Of a stretch of DNA of 51,023 nucleotides, positions 39,749-48,180 are shown in pieces. Within the stretch, counting starts at the first letter, position 1. The number at the start of each line of letters is the position of its first letter. The stretch lies in contig JBHOQN010000086.1 of assembly GCA_042408965.1 (NCBI GenBank), forward strand, positions 1-51,023. The letters run 5' to 3'. The translations under genes were made by a program, and so were the position numbers. Below the pieces are notes generated by a model. It saw nothing but the letters and a program-made list of their open reading frames with translations, was not told the origin of the DNA and made no database searches. The DNA comes from Thermogemmatispora sp042408965 (lineage in GTDB: Bacteria > Chloroflexota > Ktedonobacteria > Ktedonobacterales > Ktedonobacteraceae).

Positions 39749-41386
39749 CTACCGTCGCTGCGGTGGGTGCAGGGGGTGCAGCATGGCGCTGGCCGCCTCC
39801 GGGCCGTGGAGACTGGACACCAGTGCGGCCTGCTGAAATGCCGCACGTCCCGTGAGCATGGGGCGCTGACCTGCCGGAGCCAGCAGCGACTCCTGAAGCG
39901 TGGGAGGCAGCCGTGTGATGCCGCCTGTGTTGCGGACCTTGATCTTGCTGCGCTGAACTGCCTGCAGGATGAAGAGCGGGAAGGCAGCGCAGTAGAAGTA
40001 GGACGAGAGGCTGCGCCAGGCGAAGAAAAGCGGCACGACTGCCAGGAAGAGGGCCGCCTCCGGGTGCCAGCGGCAGATACGCCAGTACCAGCAGAGAGCG
40101 CCGGCCATTGCCAGCAGCTCCAGCACCAGATAGACCCGCTCTGGCAGGTAGGGGATCAGGTGCGTGGCGCTCAAATTGATGATACCGACCCCCAGGGGGA
40201 ACATCGGATCGATGAGGGGTGCCAGCACGCCCGCCATGAAGGCCTGGGGATTCCAGAGGATGAACGGCAAGTTGATGCCAAGGGCCACCAGGCTGGCGAT
40301 TCCCGCGCGGCGGATAGCTTCGGCCGGACTGTAGAGCCGCCAGACCATCAGCAGATAGAATGGCGTCGAGAACCAGGCCGGTTGTTTGGTGGCAATAGCC
40401 AGTCCCAGAAAGAGCGCTGAGGTCCAGCGCCGGTCCCGTAGCAGCCAGGCCAGCACCAGGAGCAGGCAGCAGAAGATATCAAGATTGCTGCCCGTGGTAG
40501 AGGCCCACATCGGCACGTTGGCCAGCGAGAGCAAGAGCACCCAGGGTCGCAGCTCAGCACGTGCGACCTTCCAGGCGATCGCCACGATCGCCAGATAGCT
40601 CAGCAGATAGAGTGGCAGTACATTGGCATCGGCTGGATTGGTGTGGAAGAGCACAAAGGGGACCAGCGTCAGAAAAGAGAGGGCCGGATAGCTGACGTGA
40701 GCCTCGAATTCAGGAGCGTTGCCGGTGTGGAGGGCCGTGTCGAAGGCGCTCTGCAGTTCCTCGTCCGTCGGATAGTCCAGGCGATTGGCGAACGGCCCCA
40801 GGCGCAGAGGCGTGGTCCATTGCGGCTCAATAGGGAAGGTACGTGCCACGCTGGCGAAGTTTGAAGCAGTGTAGGGATTCTGCCCGGCCAGCAGCAGGGC
40901 GGCGGCGTTGGTGTCCAGCGTGGTGCCGTCATTGCTGAACTCAGGTGGCAGGAAGCACATCACGATGGAGCGCCCGAACTCGATCGCTCCTGCGATGCTG
41001 GTGAGCAGGATCAGAATGAGAGCGATCCGCTGCCAGCGCCGCGGAGCGGCGGCCACTCTAGAGGACGTGGCCACCCGTACGCGATGCCTGTGGGGCCGTA
41101 GGGCCATGCCCAGTGCAGCGAAACTGCCGAGAATCAGCGCCAGAGGGATGAGCGAGCCATAGGGCATAAGATACGGGATATAGAGGCTGTGGTCGATCTC
41201 GTTGAGCGCCTGTAGAATCAGCGCTATGCCGACCCATAACGCTCGCTGCTGTAGATCTACGATCAGGCGATTGTCGGGACTCCTGTCTTCCGTGAAGAAC
41301 AACCGCCACCAGCGTCTTCTGACGCTGGCCGTCTCCAGCTGCTCATCTGCCTGTACGGACGGTGGCAGTAGGGATGACTGCACCAT
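39749..41386 (-). CDS. GT-C type membrane glycosyltransferase (GT87/DUF2029-like)
   Basis: The 545-aa protein has about ten predicted membrane helices between residues 45 and 470. The loop after the second helix pair reads NDGTTLDTNAAALLLAGQNP, with the acidic and Asn-Pro residues typical of GT87/DUF2029 polyprenol-phosphate-mannose dependent mannosyltransferases. Later segments ATKQPAWFSTPF and GINLPFILWNPQAF also fit. It probably elongates a cell-envelope glycan or lipoglycan from a lipid-linked sugar, but this is inferred from family resemblance. The C-terminal 70 residues are hydrophilic. AGGAGGGA precedes the ATG by about 11 bases. It ends 5 bp before the TPR operon promoter. Confidence 0.75.
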   Translation of the reverse strand: MVQSSLLPPSVQADEQLETASVRRRWWRLFFTEDRSPDNRLIVDLQQRALWVGIALILQALNEIDHSLYIPYLMPYGSLIPLALILGSFAALGMALRPHRHRVRVATSSRVAAAPRRWQRIALILILLTSIAGAIEFGRSIVMCFLPPEFSNDGTTLDTNAAALLLAGQNPYTASNFASVARTFPIEPQWTTPLRLGPFANRLDYPTDEELQSAFDTALHTGNAPEFEAHVSYPALSFLTLVPFVLFHTNPADANVLPLYLLSYLAIVAIAWKVARAELRPWVLLLSLANVPMWASTTGSNLDIFCCLLLVLAWLLRDRRWTSALFLGLAIATKQPAWFSTPFYLLMVWRLYSPAEAIRRAGIASLVALGINLPFILWNPQAFMAGVLAPLIDPMFPLGVGIINLSATHLIPYLPERVYLVLELLAMAGALCWYWRICRWHPEAALFLAVVPLFFAWRSLSSYFYCAAFPLFILQAVQRSKIKVRNTGGITRLPPTLQESLLAPAGQRPMLTGRAAFQQAALVSSLHGPEAASAMLHPLHPPQRR

Positions 41387-41632
41387 AGCTTTCCACTTCC
41401 CTCCTGATACTGATGTAAGGCAATCCCGTTGTATACTCGTGCGTATGACAGGATCACTACCCAGCCGGCACCGGGCTTCCGTGGGAGACAGTCTTTCTTC
41501 TCTCCATGTCTGATGGACCGGGATTCAGGGCCTCCGCTAGAGTTTCCCCGGCCTGAGTCTTACAACGAAGAGCACGAGTCGGACGTCACAAATTGGCGTG
41601 GGGCCGGGGAGCCTCTGCTGCTGCGAGGGGGG

Positions 41633-42103
41633 CTAGAGGTTCAGGCGGTAGTAGCGTTCACGATGTTGCAGGTGGAAGCCGAGTGACTCGTAGAGCCGGA
41701 TGGCCGCTCCGTTCTCTTCCCAGACGTGCAGATCAAGCGCTTCCAGTTGTTCATGCTCGCGCGCGAAGGCGATGATATGCTCGAGGAGCAGGTGCGCCAA
41801 GCCGCGTTTGCGGTACGCCGGCAGCACGACCACACGGCGAATGTACCCGCTGCGGCTCCCCTCACTTCCATCAGCAGGCGGGAGCAGCAGCTCGGCCTTG
41901 GCGACGACAAGGCCTTCCAGCTCACCCAGGAAGATCAGTGTTCGCTCGTGAGTGGAGGGATCCACCGAGCCGAAATACTTCTCCAGGTCGCGATGAACGT
42001 TGCGCGTCGGGGAGGTGCCGAAGCTATCCAGGTGTTCGATGGCCGGCAGATCTTCAGGCCGCGCCAGACGGATCAGCAGGGGCTTTGTGCGATCTTCGAT
42101 CAT
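41633..42103 (-). CDS. GNAT family N-acetyltransferase
   Basis: The 156-aa protein is a compact acetyltransferase of the GNAT fold. The acetyl-CoA binding motif VLPAYRKRGLAHLLLEH is at about residues 90-106, followed by the AA segment LHVWEENGAAIRLYESLGF, which is the typical C-terminal helix and strand. Length agrees with RimI-like proteins, but the N-terminal target-binding part is not diagnostic. It lies 17 bp after the small membrane protein gene and may be co-transcribed. Confidence 0.9.
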   Translation of the reverse strand: MIEDRTKPLLIRLARPEDLPAIEHLDSFGTSPTRNVHRDLEKYFGSVDPSTHERTLIFLGELEGLVVAKAELLLPPADGSEGSRSGYIRRVVVLPAYRKRGLAHLLLEHIIAFAREHEQLEALDLHVWEENGAAIRLYESLGFHLQHRERYYRLNL

Positions 42104-42120
42104 CGGCGTCGTCTACTCGC

Positions 42121-42306
42121 TCAGGGTTGTTTCTTGCGCGGTAGCAGGAGAATGGAGACAAGCGCATACCCGGCGCAGCCGAGGAGCATGAGGGCGTAGA
42201 TCACGTCTTCCACGCTGGCCCGGTTGGCCAACTGCCAGAGGCCCCACCAGAGAAAGGCGATAAATACGAGAAACAGCAGCACGGTGCTGAGCAGCTTCTT
42301 ACTCAT
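42121..42306 (-). CDS. Small two-helix membrane protein (61 aa)
   Basis: The product has a short basic start (MSKK), a first membrane helix LLSTVLLFLVFIAFLWWGLW, a connecting segment ANRASVEDVI, a second helix YALMLLGCAGYALVSILLL and a basic tail RKKQP. Both ends are predicted inside by the positive-inside rule. AAGGA lies about 10 bases before the ATG. I do not recognise a family. It precedes the GNAT gene. Confidence 0.65.
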   Translation of the reverse strand: MSKKLLSTVLLFLVFIAFLWWGLWQLANRASVEDVIYALMLLGCAGYALVSILLLPRKKQP

Positions 42307-42580
42307 CGTCTAATGATCCTTCTCTCTCGTCAGAAGCGTATTCATAGAAAAGTCCACCCTGCGCACGTCTGTCGCGTGGACCAGTCGGGGTTGCTGCTGC
42401 ACCGCTGCACCGCTCGCGGAGACAGCGAGCGTGTTGGTGTGGCAGCTTCGCCGCAGAGAAGAGCGGGCTAGCGTCACCTGCTGGTGTGTGACAGGGCGCC
42501 AGGCATATTTCGCTAGTATTGTAGCACAGCCGTCCAGTTGCCTGCCAGGGGGCATGTAGGTCGGCGATCTCGGCCGGAAC
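42307..42580. other. Intergenic region, nothing convincing
   Basis: A minus-strand open frame (42310-42654) overlaps the oxidoreductase end and lacks protein-like composition. The stretch may hold the promoter of the small membrane protein gene; GCTAGTATTGTAGC at 42512-42525 contains a plausible minus-strand -10 (TACAAT), without a clear -35. Confidence 0.35.
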
Positions 42581-43612
42581 TCAGGTGAGCGCGCGGCGCG
42601 CAGCCTGTAGTCCCTGTTCCAGAGCGAGGTGGGCGCGGCCGCCGGCGAAGGCATCGCCAGCGAAGATCAGCCCCAGCGGCCGTGTCAGTTGGTTGAGGGC
42701 CTCGGCATCGGCGGTGGTTGCTGGCAGGGCGTAGGGCCAGCGTGTCACGTCGCTGAAGTCTGGCTCAGGTAGAGACGTGGCGAGCAGGGTGGAGGCCAGC
42801 AGAAGCACGGCGCGGCCGAGCTGTGGATCAGGCGTCTCCCAGTGCTGACGGCTGTAGTCGGGCGCCATCTGCACGATAAGCAAGGTACCAGCGCCTGGCA
42901 CCCGCTCCGGAGCCTTCTCCTCTTCACGGGCCAGCCAGGAGATGGGATGTGCTTTATCAATGTTGACGAGGGCGTACCAGGGTGTTGGAGGCAGCACCGG
43001 GTGGCGCCAGGCGAAGGCCAGCGAGATCAGAGGACGATAGTGAACCTGGTGCAGATGGGCGAGAATCTGCGCCTGGCTCTCTCCTGGTAGCTGGCTGGCG
43101 GCAATCAGACGTCGGGCCTCGGGAGCCGGTGTAGTTATGAGCAGGCGGTCGGCGCCTGGCAGCGGCCAGCCGCTGCGGTCGAAGAGCTGCCAGCCTGCCG
43201 GTGTATAAGCAAGCCGCGTAATCGGGCAGCCAGTGCGTACCTCCAGGCCAGCAGCCATCAGGAGAGGCAGCGTGATCAGGCCAGAGCGGTAGCTCCAGCG
43301 AGGCACGGCATTCTGCCGGGGGTCGCCCTCGCGGATGGCCTGCTCCGCAGAGAAGACCCAGATCGGCTTCTGGATGGCAATCAGATCCGTGCTGGCGAAG
43401 CGCTCCTGGAGGAGGGCCTGGCTGGCCAGGTGATTGCCGTGGACATACTGTGCCCCAGGATCATAGAGAAAGCCCTCGCGCTCGTGCGTTGTCGCGCGTC
43501 CGCCGACCCGTGGCTCGCGCTCGTAGAGCGTGACGTGCAGCCCGGCATCCTGCAGGACGTGAGCCGCCGCCAGACCACAGAGACCAGCGCCAATAATTGC
43601 GATCTCACTCAT
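42581..43612 (-). CDS. FAD-dependent oxidoreductase (renalase/amine-oxidase-like)
   Basis: The 343-aa protein starts with a classical dinucleotide-binding fold, AIIGAGLCGLAAAHVLQDAG, ending in an acidic YEREPRVGGRA that binds FAD ribose. A C-terminal FAD segment LGLIFAGDAFAGGRAHLALE completes the cofactor site. The overall size and the TRWPYALP motif resemble renalase-like flavoproteins, which oxidise dihydropyridines such as isomeric NAD(P)H forms in bacteria. The substrate here is not shown. The gene is 75 bp downstream of recN. GGAGAGGAG lies 12 bases before the ATG. Confidence 0.85.
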   Translation of the reverse strand: MSEIAIIGAGLCGLAAAHVLQDAGLHVTLYEREPRVGGRATTHEREGFLYDPGAQYVHGNHLASQALLQERFASTDLIAIQKPIWVFSAEQAIREGDPRQNAVPRWSYRSGLITLPLLMAAGLEVRTGCPITRLAYTPAGWQLFDRSGWPLPGADRLLITTPAPEARRLIAASQLPGESQAQILAHLHQVHYRPLISLAFAWRHPVLPPTPWYALVNIDKAHPISWLAREEEKAPERVPGAGTLLIVQMAPDYSRQHWETPDPQLGRAVLLLASTLLATSLPEPDFSDVTRWPYALPATTADAEALNQLTRPLGLIFAGDAFAGGRAHLALEQGLQAARRALT

Positions 43613-43687
43613 ACCTGCGCTTCACTCCTCTCCCCTGCCGTTGCGCGCCTCTGGCTACCGCCGTAGTCCGTCCCTGCTCTGCAGGAG

Positions 43688-45622
43688 CTAGAGCGCAGGT
43701 GACTGCATCTGGCGTGTCCAGTTCTCTTTCCAGAGCCTGGAGCGTGCCAGCAGCTCTTCGGCGCTCTTCATAGCGAACTCCGTCACGTTGCCACCCATGA
43801 TATGGGCGATCTCGCGCACGCGCTGCTCCGGGCGCAGTTCATTGACAATCGTAATGGTGCGCTCGTTGAAGACCTGTTTATTGACGTTGTAATGCATATC
43901 GGCAAAGGCGGCGATCTGCGGCAGGTGAGTTACACAGATCACCTGGTGATTGCGCGTGAGCATCCAGAGTTTCTCGGCGACCACCTGTCCGCTGCGGCCA
44001 CTGATGCCAGAGTCGATCTCGTCAAAGATCAGCGTAGGCGTGGCGTCGGCTGAAGCCAGAATCGTCTTGAGGGCCAGCATCAGGCGCGAAGTTTCGCCGC
44101 CCGAGGCGATTCTGGTCAGAGGTTTCAAAGGCTCGCCAGGGTTGGGCGCGATCAGAAACTGAACGCGATCGATGCCAGTCGTGTCGCAGGCGTAGAGGGT
44201 CTCCGGCCCGCCATCAATGCTGGCCGGAACGCCCTCAGGGTCCGCCTCCTGCTCGATCTCAACCGCGAAGCGTGCGCGCTTCATATTCAGGTCGTCGAGC
44301 TGCTCCTCCATAGCGCGTGCCAGGCGTGTCGCGGCGGCGCGGCGCCGCTCTGAAAGCTCCTGCGCGATCCGACCGATCTCACGGCGCAGCTGCTGGTCCT
44401 GGATTTCCAGCGTGCGGATATGCTCCTCGCGGTTCACAATGCTATCCAGCTCAGCGCGGTCCTCTTCGGCGCGCTTGAGAATCTCTTCGATCGTGGCCCC
44501 ATATTTACGTTTCAGGCGGGCGATCAGATCGAGGCGCTCCTCGATCTCGGCCAGGCGGGCCGGATCGTCTTCGATGTCGGCCTCATAGCTGCTGATGCCG
44601 GCGGCGACGTCCTCCAGGCGGTAGATCGCCTCATCGAGGGTGGCCTCGTGCTCGCGGAGGCTCCTGTCGAGGCGCGCCAGCTCGTTGAGGGCGCGCGAGG
44701 CGCCGCGCAGCAGGTCGAGAGCCGCCTGTGAGCCGTCGCCAGCCAGGTCCGCTCCTTTGATGGAGCCGTAGACCAGTGCGCACAGCTCTCGCATGCGCTC
44801 AGCGTTGCTGAGGACCTTGCGCTCGCGCTCCAGTTCTTCGATCTCTCCGGGCTGCAGCTCGGCCTTCTCGATCTCTTCGATCTCGAAGCGCAGAAACTCG
44901 GCACGTCTGCTCTGGTCGCGCTCGCTCTGCTGCAGGGCGAGCAGATTCTTGCGTACCGTGCGCCACTCGCCGACGCGGGCAGCTAGCTGTTCTCGCAGTG
45001 GCAGCAACTCCGCGTAGCGATCCAGAAAGTTCACGTGCTGTTCGGGGCGGAGCAGGCTCATGTGCTCGCTCTGGCCGTGGATGTCGATCAGCCAGCTCGC
45101 GACCTGTTGCAGTACGTGCTGTGAGACAGCGCGTCCATTGACGCGCGATGTGGTGCGGCCGGAGCGGAAGATCTCGCGCGAGAGGATCAGCATGCCGTCC
45201 TCGGGCTGAATGCCATATTCGGCCAGCAGACTGGCGAGGGCGACCTGCGCGTCCGCGCTGGCGGCATCCAGGCGCAGACGCTCCAGGTGCTGCGCCTCGG
45301 CGCTCTCCAGGGCATCGTAGAGCGTGCCAGGGCCAGTCTCGGTGCTGCCAACCTCGTCGCTCGTGGCTGACTCCAGGAGACGCCGACCGTTGCCGCTAGG
45401 AGAGAGGGTCTCGAGCGAAAAGACACCCTCCACACTGGCGCGCTCACAGCCGGCACGCACAAATTCTGCCCCAATCTTCCCGCCCAGCAGAGCGCTCACG
45501 GCGTCGATGATGATGGACTTACCTGCGCCAGTCTCCCCGGTGAAGACGTTGAAGAGGCGATGGAAGCTCAGGTGCAGGTTGTCAATAATGGCGAAATCCC
45601 TGATGTTCAGTTCAAGCAACAT
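43688..45622 (-). CDS. recN: DNA repair protein RecN
   Basis: The 644-aa protein is an SMC-like ATPase that acts in repair of DNA double-strand breaks. Walker A GETGAGKSIIIDA is near residue 30, the N-terminal start LLELNIRDFAIIDNLHLSFH is characteristic, and the C-terminal ATPase half has GGETSRLMLALK and Walker B TPTLIFDEIDSGISG. Two long coiled-coil stretches join them, shorter than in SMC. The length is somewhat greater than the usual 550-570 because of an insertion rich in Glu and Ser near residues 80-110. The order nadK then recN is a common bacterial arrangement. A tandem GTAGCCT precedes its ATG, which lacks an evident ribosome site. Confidence 0.97.
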   Translation of the reverse strand: MLLELNIRDFAIIDNLHLSFHRLFNVFTGETGAGKSIIIDAVSALLGGKIGAEFVRAGCERASVEGVFSLETLSPSGNGRRLLESATSDEVGSTETGPGTLYDALESAEAQHLERLRLDAASADAQVALASLLAEYGIQPEDGMLILSREIFRSGRTTSRVNGRAVSQHVLQQVASWLIDIHGQSEHMSLLRPEQHVNFLDRYAELLPLREQLAARVGEWRTVRKNLLALQQSERDQSRRAEFLRFEIEEIEKAELQPGEIEELERERKVLSNAERMRELCALVYGSIKGADLAGDGSQAALDLLRGASRALNELARLDRSLREHEATLDEAIYRLEDVAAGISSYEADIEDDPARLAEIEERLDLIARLKRKYGATIEEILKRAEEDRAELDSIVNREEHIRTLEIQDQQLRREIGRIAQELSERRRAAATRLARAMEEQLDDLNMKRARFAVEIEQEADPEGVPASIDGGPETLYACDTTGIDRVQFLIAPNPGEPLKPLTRIASGGETSRLMLALKTILASADATPTLIFDEIDSGISGRSGQVVAEKLWMLTRNHQVICVTHLPQIAAFADMHYNVNKQVFNERTITIVNELRPEQRVREIAHIMGGNVTEFAMKSAEELLARSRLWKENWTRQMQSPAL

Positions 45623-45745
45623 AGCAGGCTACAGGCTACTTTCTCAACGGGCGGCCTGTGAGGGACGCTGCCGACGGACGTCCGGCGCCCGTTGCGAGCG
45701 ATACGGCATCGCTGCGTAAGAAGCGCTGACAGCACTTCTCGCCGC

Positions 45746-46588
45746 TTATTCGTCATCGCGCAATTTGGCATTGATAATCTGGTAAAAGTAGGTTGGTGGC
45801 CGCCGTCTGAGAAAGCGCGTCTCAAACTGGCTTTTGCGGACGATCACATTGGCGCTATTCTTAATTTCGCGGTTCAGCTGGCCATCGGCCGAGAAGACAG
45901 CGTTCTGCGAGCCGGTGACGATCTGCAGACGCACGCGGGCATCGGGGTGGAGGATCAGCGAGCGATCCGAAGCCAGGTGAGGGGCAATAGGTGTCAGCAC
46001 CATGCTCTGCACCTGCGGATGCAGCAGCGGTCCCCCGACCGCCAGGTTATAGGCTGTCGAGCCTGTGGCCGTCGAGACGATGACCCCGTCGGCGTAGGTG
46101 GTGCTGTAGAAATGATCATCGATCCAGATACCCACCTGGACGACGCGGGGCCAGGTGCCGCGGGCGATCACGATGTCGTTGAGCGCTAGAAATGTCTCAC
46201 TCTGCCCTTCCTGTTCAAGGCTGGCCTGCAGCATCGTGCGCGTATCCACCCAGACCGAGTCATCCTGCTCCAGATAGTGTACCAGTTCATAGGGCAGGTC
46301 CCGCGGCTCCAGTTCAGTCAGAAAGCCCACGCGCCCGTATTTCACCCCCACGATGGGAATACCGTCGGAGGCGCACAGCCGTGCGGCGTGCAAGATGGTA
46401 CCATCGCCGCCCAGCACGATCACCAGCTCACAGCCCTTCAGGAGCGCTTCGGGTGTCTCTTCCCCTTCTTCGCGGATATCGATACTACGCACCTCGTGGC
46501 CGCGGCGACGCAGGAACGTTTCGATCTGAGCAGCAGCTTCGGCGGTGTGCTGTTTGAGGCCCTGGTAGAATATTGCGATAACCTTCAC
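45746..46588 (-). CDS. nadK: NAD kinase
   Basis: The 280-aa protein phosphorylates NAD to NADP. The catalytic GGDGT motif is at residues 60-64, and the second signature STATGSTAYNLAVGGP near 155 is exact. ALNDIVIARG and the C-terminal DGQ motif complete the active site. Length is normal. It stands upstream of recN by 123 bp. A TTGACA-type promoter (46698-46726) gives a leader of about 100 nt, in which GTCGG is repeated three times (46615-46629). Confidence 0.97.
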   Translation of the reverse strand: MKVIAIFYQGLKQHTAEAAAQIETFLRRRGHEVRSIDIREEGEETPEALLKGCELVIVLGGDGTILHAARLCASDGIPIVGVKYGRVGFLTELEPRDLPYELVHYLEQDDSVWVDTRTMLQASLEQEGQSETFLALNDIVIARGTWPRVVQVGIWIDDHFYSTTYADGVIVSTATGSTAYNLAVGGPLLHPQVQSMVLTPIAPHLASDRSLILHPDARVRLQIVTGSQNAVFSADGQLNREIKNSANVIVRKSQFETRFLRRRPPTYFYQIINAKLRDDE

Positions 46589-46697
46589 AGGTAGCTCCAG
46601 TTGAGTCCGGTTGCGTCGGGTCGGGTCGGGTCCGCTTGGGCAGCTCTGACAGACAAATAGCGCTCTTTTCTCGTCTCAACTGCCTTCTGCCAACGTA

Positions 46698-46726
46698 ATG
46701 GTACGTCATGCGAGTGGTCTTGTCAA
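46698..46726 (-). promoter_or_regulatory. Sigma70 promoter for nadK-recN
   Basis: Minus strand TTGACA (46721-46726), 17 bp, TACCAT (46698-46703). Confidence 0.65.
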
Positions 46727-46837
46727 CCATGCCTGTACCGTTGGTTGCAGGGCTGCAGCCTGATGGAAGGCCAGTCTCTGCCAGGCAAGCGAATTCTTCG
46801 CCCCTCGGCAAGCGGCCACTGATCCCTCTGGGGAGAT

Positions 46838-46888
46838 CCTGCCCGCTTCGCTGAGCGGCCGTGGAGGGTCCGAGTGAGGGCGGGCAGG
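46838..46888 (-). terminator. Inverted repeat past the DUF929 gene
   Basis: CCTGCCCGC (46838-46846) pairs with GCGGGCAGG (46880-46888). It lies 30-80 bp past the stop of the DUF929 gene and is a possible terminator; the enclosed 33 nt make it less stable than the other hairpins. Confidence 0.35.
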
Positions 46889-46918
46889 ACGAACGCTTTC
46901 AGTCCGGCTGGCGGCTCG

Positions 46919-48019
46919 CTATGTGAGCGCGCTGCGCGGGCGTACAGGCAGACCACCCTCGCTGATCGGGCCAGGTAGGAAAGCCATCTGTGGAGCGCTG
47001 GCAAGAGCCGTTCTGGGCAGTTGCTGCTCTATCTGCTGGATGAAGCTGGCCTTGCAGACGCTGGCCGGCTGGTCACCGGTGGCGACGCAGATCGCAGCGG
47101 TGAAATAGTTGGCGATGCCCAGGATGCTTTTGGAGACGGTGGTGCTGGTATTGGTCATCTGGATAGCGATATCCTTTTGTGAGAGACCGGAGAGCACCTG
47201 AGGATCATAGGCCTGCCCCTGCGAGATATAGATGTTGGCAATATCCACGAAGGGAAAGCCGCCGTCCGGGTTGAGTGCATTCACCAACTGTTGTTGATCA
47301 GCAGTAGGCGTTTGCAGCGGGTTCTGATCGCGGTCCTCTACCTCCAGCGGCACAAAGTCCACGTACTGGCTGCTATAGACGCTGCCATGGAAGGTGAAGG
47401 TGGCCGTATTGGGGTCGACATCAGTGCTGGAAGAGGTGGTTTCTGGAAGTTTGCTGAAACTGCCAAAGCGGCTCAGGGCCACTACCATCGGCCAGCGCTC
47501 GGCTGCGCAATAGGGACAGAACTCCGCGCCCCAGTAGAAGATCTCAGGCTTTCCGTGGGGACCGACCAGGCGGTCGCGGTTGCTGACGGCCTTCAGCGGA
47601 TTGGTCTGGCCGCCCGTACCGACCTGTTCCAGCAGGGCCGGGTCGACGTGCGAGACGTAGTTGAGGACCTCGGGGTCGGTTGACCCGGAGGTCGTGCCGG
47701 TGGTAGGCTGGTGAGCGATCAAGACAAAGGCCCCGATAATGATGGCAATCGCCACCAGCGCTCCGCCGATGACCCACCAGCGGTAGGAGCGAGTGGTACG
47801 ACGGCGAGCCTGGCGGTTGCGGGGCGGAGATGGTGCAGGGGTCGTTTTCGTTGTCTGGGCGCGCGTGCTACTGCTCTTACTCTCTGCGGTGCTGCTGGCA
47901 GAGCTGCCGGCGGCCACCGTCGTCGTCGTCTCGCTGCGTTGGAGCCGGGCCTGGCTCTTTATCTGCGCCTGGCGTTGGACCGCCGAGGAACTGGAATGCT
48001 TCTTGCGCTTCTTTGGCAT
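46919..48019 (-). CDS. DUF929 thioredoxin-like membrane-anchored protein
   Basis: The 366-aa protein (start 48019, GAGGAAAG 8 bases upstream; the longer TTG start is less likely) has a Ser/Thr/Lys-rich cytoplasmic tail of about 80 residues, a single membrane helix YRWWVIGGALVAIAIIIGAF, and then an extracytoplasmic domain. That domain contains a thioredoxin-like CPYC motif in WGAEFCPYCAAERWP, followed by family sequence as in DUF929 proteins, mostly reported from archaea and Chloroflexota. Disulfide exchange outside the cell is plausible, but no experiment defines its role here. It carries another Cys pair near the C-terminus (AAICVATGD, VCKASF). Confidence 0.85.
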   Translation of the reverse strand: MPKKRKKHSSSSAVQRQAQIKSQARLQRSETTTTVAAGSSASSTAESKSSSTRAQTTKTTPAPSPPRNRQARRRTTRSYRWWVIGGALVAIAIIIGAFVLIAHQPTTGTTSGSTDPEVLNYVSHVDPALLEQVGTGGQTNPLKAVSNRDRLVGPHGKPEIFYWGAEFCPYCAAERWPMVVALSRFGSFSKLPETTSSSTDVDPNTATFTFHGSVYSSQYVDFVPLEVEDRDQNPLQTPTADQQQLVNALNPDGGFPFVDIANIYISQGQAYDPQVLSGLSQKDIAIQMTNTSTTVSKSILGIANYFTAAICVATGDQPASVCKASFIQQIEQQLPRTALASAPQMAFLPGPISEGGLPVRPRSALT

Positions 48020-48084
48020 AGTATTATCTTTCCTCAAACGCTATCTTCACTTGGAGCTGTGCTTCTGCCGGGTATCGTCAGCCT

Positions 48085-48093
48085 ATTATAGCA
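48085..48093 (-). promoter_or_regulatory. Extended -10 promoter for the DUF929 gene
   Basis: Minus strand TGCTATAAT (48085-48093). Start near 48078, with a leader of about 60 nt. No consensus -35. Confidence 0.5.
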
Positions 48094-48180
48094 TGGGCGA
48101 TCGTTCTCAGATAGAGCAGCCATCTGGGCAGTCCCAGTTGGCTCTGGTATGCCTTCCTGCTTGCTCAATCTGCGCGTGGC

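Noticed and set aside
45658..45669. GTGAGGGACGCT shared with the terminator hairpin at 5359-5370
   Set aside because: Only 12 bp match and the second copy has no matching downstream arm; a chance match is likely.
46485..46811. 108-aa minus-strand frame spanning the nadK promoter
   Set aside because: It covers the nadK start region in another frame and has no protein-like features.
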